The notes under the pieces were generated by a model that saw only the letters and a list, made by a program, of their open reading frames with translations, had not been told where the DNA came from and searched no databases. A program made the translations under genes and the position numbers. Source: Niastella soli (lineage in GTDB: Bacteria; Bacteroidota; Bacteroidia; Chitinophagales; Chitinophagaceae). From it: a DNA stretch of 64,000 nt. This document shows positions 35,157 through 44,462 of the stretch, one piece after another. Each line of letters begins with the position of its first letter. The first letter of the stretch is position 1. The stretch spans positions 186,001 to 250,000 of the forward strand of contig NZ_JAGHKO010000017.1 of NCBI RefSeq assembly GCF_017742245.1, in the 5' to 3' direction.

Positions 35157-35847
35157 AATTACCTCCTTCTTGTTTCAATGATGCCCGTTTCCAGTTCCGG
35201 GTCCAGTGTTCATTTGTTTTTACATGCCCTTTGCGCACCCATTTAAATACGTTGTTTGCAAATGCAGTACGGTGAAAAGCAGCCGCATTTCTACTCACAA
35301 TGCCCTCCAGGGTGCAGCGTTGCCCGGTAGCTGTATCAACCGGTCCAAAAGCACCGGTTGTAGTAGTTATTTTCAACATCTTTTCTTCAAACAACAACCG
35401 GTTATCAGGTGTGCTTTCTATTTCAATTACAGGTACGGTTGGCAACTCAAGCATGGCTGCGTAAAATTGTACTTCTTCCCAACTTAACCATTGACCAGCT
35501 TCCCGTACTGCAAAAACATAAAAATGATGATCTAACTGTTGATACCGGATGGAATGAACAGCATATAAATTCTCTAAAAATATTTCCAGATCACCCAGGT
35601 CATTTTTTATCAATTGCCAAAACTCACGCAAGGTGGCCGTCCAGGGTGATGTGGTTGGGGCTGCATGCGAACGCGCAAACACCCCCCATTTGCTCAAACA
35701 GTTGTTTTCGCCGTCGAGCTTTTCGGTATGCACTACCGAATGTATTTGTTGAAGGTCGCTCCAGTATTCAAAATTGATCCGGTCATCGCTGGTAGTACCA
35801 GGTGAAAACGGATAATGATACGTGCGACCGTATTTCTCAGATTGCAT
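35134..35847 (-). CDS. ATP-dependent RNA ligase
   Basis: 237 residues with all core nucleotidyltransferase motifs: I, TEKLDGEN with K43 as the adenylylated Lys; III, FYVFAVRE (109-116); IV, LEGIVSRN (180-187); V, VFKWVRKGHVK (200-210). The protein is near the minimal size of the catalytic domain with only a short basic C-terminal tail. It would seal 5'-phosphate and 3'-hydroxyl RNA ends produced by the HD-Pnk encoded downstream and overlapping by 23 bp. The promoter at 36011-36041 drives the pair. The RNA target is unknown. Confidence 0.9.
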   Translation of the reverse strand: MQSEKYGRTYHYPFSPGTTSDDRINFEYWSDLQQIHSVVHTEKLDGENNCLSKWGVFARSHAAPTTSPWTATLREFWQLIKNDLGDLEIFLENLYAVHSIRYQQLDHHFYVFAVREAGQWLSWEEVQFYAAMLELPTVPVIEIESTPDNRLLFEEKMLKITTTTGAFGPVDTATGQRCTLEGIVSRNAAAFHRTAFANNVFKWVRKGHVKTNEHWTRNWKRASLKQEGGNYVDDNNR

Positions 35848-36010
35848 AAAATAAATATAGATCCAGCATCAGATCTGTTATCAGATCCCGCGTTTTTATA
35901 TTAATGAATAATAGAAAAGTGGAACGCGCTCCAGATAGCGCATTCAATCAGAAAGGATTATATGTGAAGACGATTACATAACCCAAGGTTGACCTTGTTT
36001 TGAATGGGTG

Positions 36011-36041
36011 CAAAATTAAAACATTTATTGCGGCATTCAAA
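36011..36041 (-). promoter_or_regulatory. Bacteroidetes-type promoter of the RNA ligase/HD-Pnk operon
   Basis: On the minus strand, TTTG (36041-36038) is followed after 19 bp by TAATTTTG (36018-36011). Transcription would start near 36004, giving a leader of about 155 nt before the ligase ATG, longer than usual and possibly regulatory. Confidence 0.6.
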
Positions 36042-36076
36042 TTGCAATGGCTTATATTTATAAAAACCGTTTCACT

Positions 36077-36367
36077 ATGACACTCACTGAGTTGCTTATA
36101 CTTTTAGTAATTGCCGCCATCTGCGGTGGCGTAGGTCAATCTTTGGCCGGGTACGATTTGGGGGGATGTTTTGTTTCCATCATCGTTGGCTTTATCGGTG
36201 CTTATATTGGGTTATGGATAGCCGGCAAATTTGGCCTGCCCGAGATCTTTGCTATCAAAGTGGGTGGAAAAACATTTCCTGTCGTCTGGGCAGTAGTTGG
36301 CTCTGCTTTTTTTACTTTGATCATTGCCTTATTACGTGGGGCCATTTTTGGACGAAACCGATTATAG
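36077..36367 (+). CDS. GlsB/YeaQ/YmgE-type small membrane protein
   Basis: The start is taken at MTLTELLILLV (36077); an in-frame ATG at 36047 adds ten polar residues. The 96-residue protein has three hydrophobic helices with Gly-rich faces (LLILLVIAAICGGVGQSLAGYDLGG in parts, then IIVGFIGAYIGLWIAGKFGLP, and VWAVVGSAFFTLIIALLRG). This matches the GlsB/transglycosylase-associated stress-response family, whose biochemical role is unknown. Confidence 0.85.
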   Translation: MTLTELLILLVIAAICGGVGQSLAGYDLGGCFVSIIVGFIGAYIGLWIAGKFGLPEIFAIKVGGKTFPVVWAVVGSAFFTLIIALLRGAIFGRNRL

Positions 36368-36430
36368 CTCAATTTTCAAAATAGGTTCGATACAAAATTT
36401 CTAAAACAATTTTGCACGATATTCAAAGGG

Positions 36431-36463
36431 AAGCGTCTCATTTAAAATGGGGCGCTTTTTTAT
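36431..36463 (+). terminator. Rho-independent terminator after the GlsB-like gene
   Basis: AAGCGTCTCATT pairs with AATGGGGCGCTT (two G-U pairs) and is followed by TTTTTTATTATT. Confidence 0.75.
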
Positions 36464-36658
36464 TATTGTATCATTCCCAATAATTAGCTTCTTAGCTATT
36501 CTTTTTTTCATACCACCACCTGGTAATTCATACCCATGAATCATAATTAGCAATATTTGGGGCATGGAATTTTCTGCGATTATTTTGTTAAAATCTGTAA
36601 GGCCACAAATTTCCTAATGGCTTATTAGATTTTTTATACACCATAAAACTAACCGTGT
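36464..36658. other. Upstream region of the orphan SusC/SusD pair
   Basis: AT-rich, with no open frame and no complete consensus promoter found. TAATTAGC words occur at 36480 and 36547, with no clear symmetry. Confidence 0.5.
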
Positions 36659-39600
36659 ATGAAAAGTAGTGATACCAACCAAAGCAACTCATCGTCCTTT
36701 CTATGTATCATCCTTCTCGTTCTACTCAACATTTCATTTAAAGCAACAGCTAATCCTAACGAATTACCCGGAAAACGATTCATTTCAGTAAGCGGCAAAG
36801 TTACTGGTGCAAACGACCAGCAACCGTTGCAGGGCGTTTCTGTAACTATCAAAGGTACCAACACCGGCACGTCGACAGATGCAGAAGGCCTTTATCGTTT
36901 CAACAATATAGATGGTAATGCCACCCTTGTATTCAGCTTTGTGGCTTACCAGACTATGGAAGTGCCAATAAAAAACCGCACGGTTATTGACATTTCCTTA
37001 CAGGTAGAAGCCGGCACACTGATGGAAACAATAGTTACCGCTAACGCCATCCGGCGGGATAAACGCTCGCTGGGTTATTCTGCGCCTGTAGTGAAAAGCG
37101 ATGAACTGCTTAATGGTCGAAGTAGCAGTCCGTTAAGCGCCTTGCAGGGTAAAGTGGCCGGAGTGAATATTACCAGTATTGGCGGAGCACCCAACAGCTC
37201 TACGCGTATTGTATTAAGAGGCGGCTCATCAATAAGTGGTAACAATCAGGCACTCATTGTTGTGGATGGTGTGCCTATTGATAACTCTGACTTCCTGGGT
37301 GGAAGTGATTTACGAAGCACTCAAAACAGTGGAGTGGTTGACCCCAGAAGCACCGTGAACTTCGGTAACAGGGGTAACGATATCAATCCAGAAGATATTG
37401 AGTCAATAACCGTACTAAAAGGGCCAACAGCAGCAGCCCTGTATGGATCCCGCGCCTCCAATGGCGCCGTTGTTATTACAACGAAGTCAGGAAAAAAGGG
37501 CCAGAAAAATGAGGTGAACGTTAGTTCAACCGTTACATTTTCTGATGTCTTAAAAATGCCCAAATTTCAAAATGGGTTTGGACAGGGATATCAAATTGGT
37601 TTTGACGCCAATGGCAATAATGAATACTTTAATGATCCTATTGAGAACTGGAGCTGGGGGCCGCCATTTACTGGTGAAACAATAGAATGGGGACAGGAGA
37701 TCAATGGGGTAAGACAGAAAATGGCTTATTCAGCAGCAGAAGACAATGAAAAAAAATTCTTTGAGCTGGGCAAAGGAATCGCGAACACGGTGTCATTTGC
37801 CGGTTCAGGTGAAAAAACAACGTTTTATCTATCTCTTAACACGTTGAATAATGATGGTATAATGCCTGGTAATAAGGATAAATACAACCGGTACAACACC
37901 CGGTTCAATGGTACTGCCAACCTGAGTAATAATATTTCAGCCAGTATAAGCGTCAATTACAGCCGTATCAATAGTAACCTGGTACAGGGCGGACAAGGCC
38001 CGGGTTCCGTGTATGACAACGTATTGCAAACTCCGCGCAATATTCCCCTCGATAAAATGGGAGACCTGAACAATCCTTACTATGGGTATGGATTTTTGAA
38101 CGACCGTGGCGAACCCGTTTATGGTTTTTATGCCGCTTATACCGTAAGTCCTTATTATTTACTGGAGAACTACCATAATGAAAATGATGTGGACCGGGTG
38201 GTCGGTAATTTTACCATTACCTGGAAGCCGATAAAATGGCTGAACATTGTGGAACGAATAGGTGCCGATGTATATTCAGACCGCAGAAGATTTAAATATC
38301 CCAAATTCACCTACTATCCCGCAGATGAAACAACAGGTAATTATGGACGGCAAAATGTGCACTCGGAAGTTGGACAATACCGGGAAAATACTTTCAATGT
38401 AAGTGAATTGGTACACGACCTGATGGTCACTGCCAAAAAAGATTTCGGTACTGATTTTACAACAAGCCTGATGATCGGGCACAACCTGCGGCAGAGGACC
38501 GCCTCCCTGCTGGATGCAAGCACCAATGAATCATTTGGCCTTATTGTTCCGGGCTGGTATAACCTCGATAACAGCAACGGTCCCCTATATAACTATAATG
38601 AGTACAGCCGTCGTCGTTTAATGGGTTTATACGCACAATTAACAGTTGGATGGAAAGACCTGGTCTTCCTCGATCTCACCGCGCGTAATGACTGGAGCTC
38701 TACCCTGCCCAAAGGCAACAACTCCTTTTTCTACCCAAGCGCCAGCGCCTCCTTTGTTTTCTCTGAACTGTTGAAAGACGGGAAATTGGGAGAGATCTTA
38801 AATTATGGAAAGTTACGGGCGAGTGTGGCCCAGGTAGGTAACGATGCCAATCCATTCCTGTTAAACAACTATTATGCACGCGCTGAAATTGAAGGCAGCT
38901 TTGGTAGCACTACCTTTCCTTTTAACGGCGTACCGGGCCTTACACGCTACGGACGTATCGGTAATCCCAATTTGAAACCAGAGATCACCACCGCCTATGA
39001 AATTGGCGCGGAGATGAATTTATGGAACAACCGCTTATACGTTGACTTTTCTGTATACAAAAACAGATCAAAGGACCAGATACTCACCATTCCTATTGCT
39101 GAATCATCAGGCTTTACCAGTAAAGTGATCAATGGTGGTATTGTGGAAAACAAAGGTATAGAATTAAGTTTGCGCGGAACCCCTATTCGTACTTCCTCAG
39201 GCTTTTCGCTTGAATTGTATGGAACCTACACCCATAACAGCAATAAGGTTGTTGACCTGCAACAGGAAGGGGTGACCCAGGTTTCACTGGGCGGATTGGC
39301 AGATATGGCGGCAGTAGCGGCTGAAGGAAAACCATATGGAACTTTTTATGGTGTGGACATTCAGCACGATGATCAGGGAAGAGTGATCGTTGATCCTAAA
39401 ACAGGTATTCCGCTTGAGACAACCGGCGCTATTTATTTTGGTTCCTATAACCCCAAATACGTAGCCTCCGTGGGTGCCAATCTACGGTACAACCAATGGA
39501 GCTTCAATATTCTTTTTGATAGAAAAAGCGGTGGGCAATTTGTTTCTCGTACCAAGGATATAATTGACTTTAATGGTACGGCCTGGGAAACAACAGAACA

Positions 39601-39982
39601 TGGGCGTGAACCTTACATCTTCCCCAACTCAGTTTATTACGATGCCACCAATAAACTGGTAGAAAACACAACGGTTAAAATGTTACCACAGGATTACTTC
39701 AGCAATCTGCCTTATGGGCGCAATGTGCTCGATGCCTCCTATACTAAATTACGGGAAGTAAGCCTGAGTTATAAAATGAAAAAAAGCGCGCTTAAAAACG
39801 GCCCATTTGGCGATGTAACGTTTGGCTTGTTCGGGAACAACCTGTTCCTGTGGGTGCCTTCTGTCAACAAATATGTTGATCCGGAAATTAATTCTGCCGG
39901 TGCTACCAATTTGCAGGGTTTCGATTTCACAGCCCAGCCATCCCAGCGGAATTTTGGATTTAACATAAGCGCCAGTTTCTAA
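36659..39982 (+). CDS. SusC/RagA TonB-dependent transporter (orphan pair)
   Basis: 1107 residues. The signal peptide lies within the first ~32 residues (SFLCIILLVLLNISFKATA). A carboxypeptidase-D-like domain follows (VSGKVTGANDQQPLQGVSVTIKG), then the plug (ALQGKVAGVNITSIGGAP, ALIVVDGVPIDN, NPEDIESITVLKGPTAAALYGSRASNGAVVITT) and a large barrel ending NFGFNISASF. It pairs with the SusD gene 18 bp downstream. No glycosidase, lyase, protease or regulator lies on the same strand nearby, so the substrate cannot be inferred; peptide or protein uptake is as likely as glycan uptake. Confidence 0.95.
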   Translation: MKSSDTNQSNSSSFLCIILLVLLNISFKATANPNELPGKRFISVSGKVTGANDQQPLQGVSVTIKGTNTGTSTDAEGLYRFNNIDGNATLVFSFVAYQTMEVPIKNRTVIDISLQVEAGTLMETIVTANAIRRDKRSLGYSAPVVKSDELLNGRSSSPLSALQGKVAGVNITSIGGAPNSSTRIVLRGGSSISGNNQALIVVDGVPIDNSDFLGGSDLRSTQNSGVVDPRSTVNFGNRGNDINPEDIESITVLKGPTAAALYGSRASNGAVVITTKSGKKGQKNEVNVSSTVTFSDVLKMPKFQNGFGQGYQIGFDANGNNEYFNDPIENWSWGPPFTGETIEWGQEINGVRQKMAYSAAEDNEKKFFELGKGIANTVSFAGSGEKTTFYLSLNTLNNDGIMPGNKDKYNRYNTRFNGTANLSNNISASISVNYSRINSNLVQGGQGPGSVYDNVLQTPRNIPLDKMGDLNNPYYGYGFLNDRGEPVYGFYAAYTVSPYYLLENYHNENDVDRVVGNFTITWKPIKWLNIVERIGADVYSDRRRFKYPKFTYYPADETTGNYGRQNVHSEVGQYRENTFNVSELVHDLMVTAKKDFGTDFTTSLMIGHNLRQRTASLLDASTNESFGLIVPGWYNLDNSNGPLYNYNEYSRRRLMGLYAQLTVGWKDLVFLDLTARNDWSSTLPKGNNSFFYPSASASFVFSELLKDGKLGEILNYGKLRASVAQVGNDANPFLLNNYYARAEIEGSFGSTTFPFNGVPGLTRYGRIGNPNLKPEITTAYEIGAEMNLWNNRLYVDFSVYKNRSKDQILTIPIAESSGFTSKVINGGIVENKGIELSLRGTPIRTSSGFSLELYGTYTHNSNKVVDLQQEGVTQVSLGGLADMAAVAAEGKPYGTFYGVDIQHDDQGRVIVDPKTGIPLETTGAIYFGSYNPKYVASVGANLRYNQWSFNILFDRKSGGQFVSRTKDIIDFNGTAWETTEHGREPYIFPNSVYYDATNKLVENTTVKMLPQDYFSNLPYGRNVLDASYTKLREVSLSYKMKKSALKNGPFGDVTFGLFGNNLFLWVPSVNKYVDPEINSAGATNLQGFDFTAQPSQRNFGFNISASF

Positions 39983-40000
39983 CTGTTAAAAAGATTAACT

Positions 40001-41467
40001 ATGACAACTCATTATATAAAGAAAAGCTGCATTACACTGTTGCTGCTTACCGCCATCGGTATTGCCGGCTGCAAGAAATATTTAGATACGAATGACAACC
40101 CGAATTTATCAACTACTGCATCACCAGATCTGTTGTTACCCGCTGTACAGGCAGCAATAGGGCATGTATTGGGCAATCCCCTTCAAATATACGGCAGCTT
40201 TTGGGCGCAATACTGGACTCAAAACCCCAAGTCTTCACAATACAGAAGCATAGATCAATACGCCAGTACCACTACTGATTTTGACCGGGTTTGGCGCATG
40301 ATGTATTCCGATGCGTTACAGGATATACAGGAAATATTAAACCTTACACAAGGAAAGGAAAGCTTAAACCAGTATACCGCCATAGCCTTATTAATGAAAG
40401 CTTATGACATGCAGTTAGCCACCGATGCATTTGGCGATATCCCTTTAACCCAGGCCGCAATACCCAATGTTACCAATCCGTCGTATACTTCACAACAACA
40501 GGTTTACGATAGCATTTTTGCGTATACCGACCGTGCCATTGCATTAATTGATGTTAACGCGGAAGTAACTCCTTCAAGCGATGACCTCATCTTTCAGGGT
40601 GATATGGAACAATGGCTGCGTTTTGCCAATACTTTTAAATTACGGACGGGCTTACGGTTATCGGCAGTTGCACCACAAATATCAGTACAGATCCTGGCAC
40701 CTTTAAGCCTGTCTGGTACGCTGTTCCTGGAAACTGATGCCCAGATCAATTACAGTACAATTGGAGGGAATCAAAATCCCCTGTTCTCTGAAATGCTTGG
40801 CCTGGGCCGCACACAAAACATGGTGGCCAGTGAAACAGTGGCCAAATTCATGACGCAAAATCATGATCCGCGAGCCGATGTATTTTTTAACCGGTATATC
40901 AATTCATCCGGTGTTGATTCCATCATTGGAATCAAACAGGGATCTTACAGAACCAATACCAGCACATACTCATTGCCCTCACCTGTTGTAGGCGCCAATG
41001 GACAGAACGACAAATCCGCCAATGCACCAGTTAAATTTATGTCGGCGGCTGAAAGTTATTTTCTTCAGGCAGAGGCAGTGGCACGAGGTTGGCTGATTTC
41101 ACCACTGTCCGCCCAGGCCTTGTTCACGAAAGGCATTGAGGCGAGTTTTACTTCTTATAATGTGCCTGGCTTATCTACCTACTTAGCCTCAGCACCAGCA
41201 GCACAGTGGCCAGCTGGAACACAGGCACAGATCAGGGCCATCATTATACAAAAATGGCTGGCTATGACCGGCAACCAGGGTTTTGAAGCTTTTACAGAAT
41301 GGCGCCGCACAAATTATCCTGATTTCTTCACCACTTCCGCGGCCAGTACCATAGGGGCAGGCAGAATGCCTGAACGCTTAATATATCCCAACTCGGAAGT
41401 AACAAGGAATGCCAACTTCCCGGGTATTGCTTTAATATACATAAAGGTGTGGTGGGATGCGAATTAG
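40001..41467 (+). CDS. SusD/RagB-family lipoprotein, SusD-like_2 type
   Basis: 488 residues with a lipobox ending AIGIAGCKKYLD (Cys near residue 24). The body follows the second SusD subfamily: DNPNLSTTASPDLLLPAVQAAI at the N-terminus, AYDMQLATDAFGDIPLTQA, then WLRFANTFKLRTGLRLS, and near the end WLAMTGNQGFEAFTEWRRTNYPDF with RLIYPNSE. It should bind substrate on top of the SusC channel encoded just upstream. A perfect inverted repeat ends the unit. Confidence 0.93.
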   Translation: MTTHYIKKSCITLLLLTAIGIAGCKKYLDTNDNPNLSTTASPDLLLPAVQAAIGHVLGNPLQIYGSFWAQYWTQNPKSSQYRSIDQYASTTTDFDRVWRMMYSDALQDIQEILNLTQGKESLNQYTAIALLMKAYDMQLATDAFGDIPLTQAAIPNVTNPSYTSQQQVYDSIFAYTDRAIALIDVNAEVTPSSDDLIFQGDMEQWLRFANTFKLRTGLRLSAVAPQISVQILAPLSLSGTLFLETDAQINYSTIGGNQNPLFSEMLGLGRTQNMVASETVAKFMTQNHDPRADVFFNRYINSSGVDSIIGIKQGSYRTNTSTYSLPSPVVGANGQNDKSANAPVKFMSAAESYFLQAEAVARGWLISPLSAQALFTKGIEASFTSYNVPGLSTYLASAPAAQWPAGTQAQIRAIIIQKWLAMTGNQGFEAFTEWRRTNYPDFFTTSAASTIGAGRMPERLIYPNSEVTRNANFPGIALIYIKVWWDAN

Positions 41468-41477
41468 AATATATTAT

Positions 41478-41518
41478 AAACTAAAAGAGGTCGTTAAAAA
41501 AACAACCTCTTTTAGTTT
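41478..41518. terminator. Bidirectional terminator, 14-bp perfect stem
   Basis: AAACTAAAAGAGGT (41478-41491) and its exact complement (41505-41518) flank a 13-bp loop. A- and T-runs on the stem ends make it functional in both directions, between the convergent SusD and tail-fibre-like genes. Confidence 0.85.
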
Positions 41519-41561
41519 GTATCCACAACGTTTCTTTTGTCCTCAGACTGGTTGTATTGCC

Positions 41562-42359
41562 TTATTTCTTCAACTTCCTTTTTAACGAATTAATTTCCTC
41601 CTGCTGGCTTTTAACTTGTTTATTCAGGTCGATGATATATAAAGTAAGTTCTTCTACCTTCTTTAATAACAACGTTTGATTTTCGCCAACATCAATGCCA
41701 TTATTTTGCACTTCAGCAGTTGTTGGAATTTCGGGCAGATGTTGTTGTTGCTGAATATACTGTTCCAGTTCATTCAATGGCCGTAACTGATATTTGGGAT
41801 CAAATACATAATCTGCCCAACCGGTCATCGTTACAATTACTTTTTGTGCATAGAGCACTCCTTTCACCGCCAGTTTGCCCTGAGGATTGGCTGTTCCAAT
41901 ACCAACGTTGCCGTTTCCCTGAATTGTCATTAATTCGTTAGAGCCTGCTTCATCGCTAAGGAATGAAAAACGGGCAGTTGCATCCGGTAAATGCAATCTG
42001 AACTGCCAGGGTTGAACACCAAATCCATATCGGAGTCTCCCTCCCAGACCATCAGAGCCATCCCATAAAGCTAGCTTTGAATTTGCCAGGTTATTACCAA
42101 GCGAAAATTGAGTGGAAGGATCAGCTCCATAGGCGCCAATACCAACATTTCCATTAGGTAATATTTTGAAATAATTCGTTCCTCCATTGGCAACATTAAA
42201 GAAAAAATTATTGCTCAGGTCTATGGTAGTATTTTCATTTAATGGACCGCCCCAGCGAACAGTATTTAGATCTGGTTTATACAATCCATTATTGAAAGTT
42301 TGAGTAAAAGCAACTCCTCCTGCTGCTAAAAACAGGCTCAAGGATAAAATTTTCTTCAT
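41562..42359 (-). CDS. Tail-fibre-like secreted protein with C-terminal coiled coil
   Basis: The start is MKKILSLSLFLAAGGVAFTQ at 42359, a signal peptide. The mature protein has repeated NGNVGIG motifs (ILPNGNVGIGAYGADP, IQGNGNVGIGTANPQGKLAVKG) like phage tail fibres and Bacteroidota adhesins. The conserved segment WADYVFDPKYQLRPLNELEQYI and HLPEIPTTAEVQNNGIDVGE follows, and then a coiled coil (LLLKKVEELTLYIIDLNKQVKSQQEEI) where an endosialidase-type chaperone often sits. It has no phage neighbours. It is probably a trimeric surface protein of unknown binding target. A -7 like box, TATTTTTG, lies at 42397-42390. Confidence 0.75.
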   Translation of the reverse strand: MKKILSLSLFLAAGGVAFTQTFNNGLYKPDLNTVRWGGPLNENTTIDLSNNFFFNVANGGTNYFKILPNGNVGIGAYGADPSTQFSLGNNLANSKLALWDGSDGLGGRLRYGFGVQPWQFRLHLPDATARFSFLSDEAGSNELMTIQGNGNVGIGTANPQGKLAVKGVLYAQKVIVTMTGWADYVFDPKYQLRPLNELEQYIQQQQHLPEIPTTAEVQNNGIDVGENQTLLLKKVEELTLYIIDLNKQVKSQQEEINSLKRKLKK

Positions 42360-42539
42360 TAAATTAGTTTTGATCATGAGATGTAGGACCAAAAATAAAA
42401 TATTCTTAACCAGTAGAATAACTTTTTGATATATGGGTAGATATCGCCGTTAAGTGTGCATTTTCGGGTGATATCTGTGCAATAAATGGAATGGAGCATA
42501 TCAAAATTATGATATTTCCTATACTATTTGCAGTTACGA

Positions 42540-43439
42540 TTAATTAGGATGTCTGAACTCCTTTGGTGATTTACCGGTCTTTGATTTAAATAGTTTTGTA
42601 AAATGGGAAGGATGCTCGAAGCCAAGATGATATGCTATTTCCGAAATAGCCATTTCACTGCTCCACAACAAAGACTTGGCCTTTTCAATCATTTTTAAAT
42701 GAATGTGCTCCTGGGTAGATTTACCAGTGTATTTACTAAGCAGGTCAGATAAATAATTTGACGACAGATTCAATCGCGACGAAAAATATTTCACATCCGG
42801 TAATCCGGTCTCAATCAATGTGTCCTGTGCAAAATATTCGTTCAACAGCCGTTCAAAATTCTCCAACGTATCATTACTCACTTTAACCCGGGTTAGAAAT
42901 TGACGCTCATAAAACCGGGTGCAGTAACCAAAGAAGAGTTCCAGGTTGGTCAGCATCAGGTTATAAGTATGGGAATCCATATTCTGTACTATTTCCCGTT
43001 GAATGTTATTCAAACATTCTTCCAGGATATTCTTCTCCCCATCGGAAATATGCAGCGCCTCATTCGTATCATAACCAAAAAAGGAAAGACCGGTCAATGC
43101 TGCTCCTTTTTTTGAAGCATTCAGGAAATCAGGATGAATGTACAGGGCCCAGCCTTCCCGAACCTCAAAGGAAGGATCGGGTTGTAATGCCTGATGGGGC
43201 GCGGTAAATATCAATGACCCCTCTGAAAAATCATACGTGGAACGGCCATATTTAAATTCCCCTTTGAATTTTTTACAGGAAACAGAATACATATTCAGCC
43301 GGTAAAAAATATCGCCTTTCTTCCGTTGGCTCCTGTCTACCTTTGCCCAATCAATGATGGTGATCAATGGGTGAGTGGGTTTTTCATACCTATAAAAGGC
43401 ATGCAATTCCGAAATTGAATGAATATCTACGTATTCCAT
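42540..43439 (-). CDS. AraC-family transcriptional regulator
   Basis: The start MEYVDIHSISELHAFY at 43439 is preferred over the ATG at 43448. The ~299-residue protein has an N-terminal cupin-like sensing domain (residues about 20-130) and two C-terminal helix-turn-helices: LSSNYLSDLLSKYTGKSTQEHIHLKMIEKAKSLLW, then MAISEIAYHLGFEHPSHFTKLFKSKTGKSPKEFR (each quoted in part of a longer domain). It lies 86 bp from the convergently ordered SDR gene on the same strand, which suggests it controls that gene. Confidence 0.9.
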   Translation of the reverse strand: MEYVDIHSISELHAFYRYEKPTHPLITIIDWAKVDRSQRKKGDIFYRLNMYSVSCKKFKGEFKYGRSTYDFSEGSLIFTAPHQALQPDPSFEVREGWALYIHPDFLNASKKGAALTGLSFFGYDTNEALHISDGEKNILEECLNNIQREIVQNMDSHTYNLMLTNLELFFGYCTRFYERQFLTRVKVSNDTLENFERLLNEYFAQDTLIETGLPDVKYFSSRLNLSSNYLSDLLSKYTGKSTQEHIHLKMIEKAKSLLWSSEMAISEIAYHLGFEHPSHFTKLFKSKTGKSPKEFRHPN

Positions 43440-43524
43440 AACACACAATTAAGAGATCCTTGTTAAATTAAACAAATTTTGGGAAAGGTAGTTTGGCGAA
43501 ACTGCCTTTCCCTGCCAGCTGCTA

Positions 43525-44295
43525 TTAAAGATGTATACCTCCAGAGGCCTCTATCCGTTGTGCAGTTACCCATTTGGCATCATCAGAACACAGGAATGCG
43601 ATCACCCCGGCAATATCATCAGGAGTGGCCAATCGTTGCAATGCGGTATTTGATCTTATAGCGTCCTGAACGTGTGGATTGCTTCTGATTAGACCGCCAC
43701 TGAAATCAGTAGGTACGGGGCCGGGAGCTACTATGTTCACTCGGATGCCACGTCCGCCCAACTCTCTTGCCAAGTACTGGGTCAGTGTTTCCATGGCCGA
43801 TTTCATGCTGGCATACGTACCACTACCGGGATAGGTGAACCGCGTTAAGCCGGTTGATAAATTTGTAATGCTGCCCCCATCATGGAGTAAAGGCAATAAT
43901 TTCTGAATGAGAAAAAACACCCCTTTAAAATGGATATTCATCATCTCATCAAACATAGCTTCAGTGGTAGCCACAAAAGAAGGAACTACTAATCCCATGC
44001 CTGCATTATTGATCAGAAAATCAAAATGGTCAGTGGCAAATTTGTCTTTCAGCAAAGTGGAAAGCGCTTGTGAAAACGTATCAAAGCTGTGTACCTTACT
44101 TACATCCAATTGAAGCGCGGCTGCTTTCCGGCCCAATTTTTCAATTACAGCTACCACTTCTGCTGCTTCGGCAGCCTTTGAATTATAGGTGATAATAACG
44201 TTGTTGCCTCTTTGCGCCAGCTTAAGGGCAGTTTCTTTTCCTAAGCCACGGCTACCGCCGGTTACCAGAGCTATTTTGTTTTGTGCTGTTGTCAT
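43525..44295 (-). CDS. SDR-family oxidoreductase
   Basis: A 256-residue classical short-chain dehydrogenase. It has the NADP-type dinucleotide motif TGGSRGLGKE (residues about 12-21), DVSKVHSF, NNAGMG, a catalytic Ser in TNLSTG, the Tyr-x-x-x-Lys pair as YASMKSA, and the PGPV after the active site. It ends in the usual SDR tail (FLCSDDAKWVTAQRIEASGGIHL). The substrate is unknown. Such SDR/AraC gene pairs are common in Bacteroidota, and the adjacent AraC gene may be its regulator. Confidence 0.92.
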   Translation of the reverse strand: MTTAQNKIALVTGGSRGLGKETALKLAQRGNNVIITYNSKAAEAAEVVAVIEKLGRKAAALQLDVSKVHSFDTFSQALSTLLKDKFATDHFDFLINNAGMGLVVPSFVATTEAMFDEMMNIHFKGVFFLIQKLLPLLHDGGSITNLSTGLTRFTYPGSGTYASMKSAMETLTQYLARELGGRGIRVNIVAPGPVPTDFSGGLIRSNPHVQDAIRSNTALQRLATPDDIAGVIAFLCSDDAKWVTAQRIEASGGIHL

Positions 44296-44386
44296 AACGA
44301 TTGTTTTTATTTACAACACAAAGTTCGTCAGCTCCCGGCTGGCGTATTTATACATAATACGACAAGAATTATACTTTTCCCGGTTG

Positions 44387-44418
44387 TTTGCAATTATGAA
44401 AGAGGCTTTTTACTTTTG
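44387..44418 (+). promoter_or_regulatory. Bacteroidetes-type promoter for the small membrane protein gene
   Basis: TTTG (44387-44390) is followed after 20 bp by TACTTTTG (44411-44418). Transcription should begin near 44425, 38 nt before the ATG. Confidence 0.65.
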
Positions 44419-44462
44419 GGAGTTAACCTGTATCGATTCCGTCCATTTTTTAAACTGTAACT

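Noticed and set aside
36380-36400. tRNA-like T-loop word GGTTCGAT
   Set aside because: There is no surrounding cloverleaf, acceptor stem or CCA-compatible pairing.
41562-42359. Prophage fragment, suggested by the tail-fibre-like motifs
   Set aside because: The gene encodes a Sec signal peptide and has no phage neighbours; such NGNVGIG proteins are ordinary chromosomal genes in Bacteroidota.
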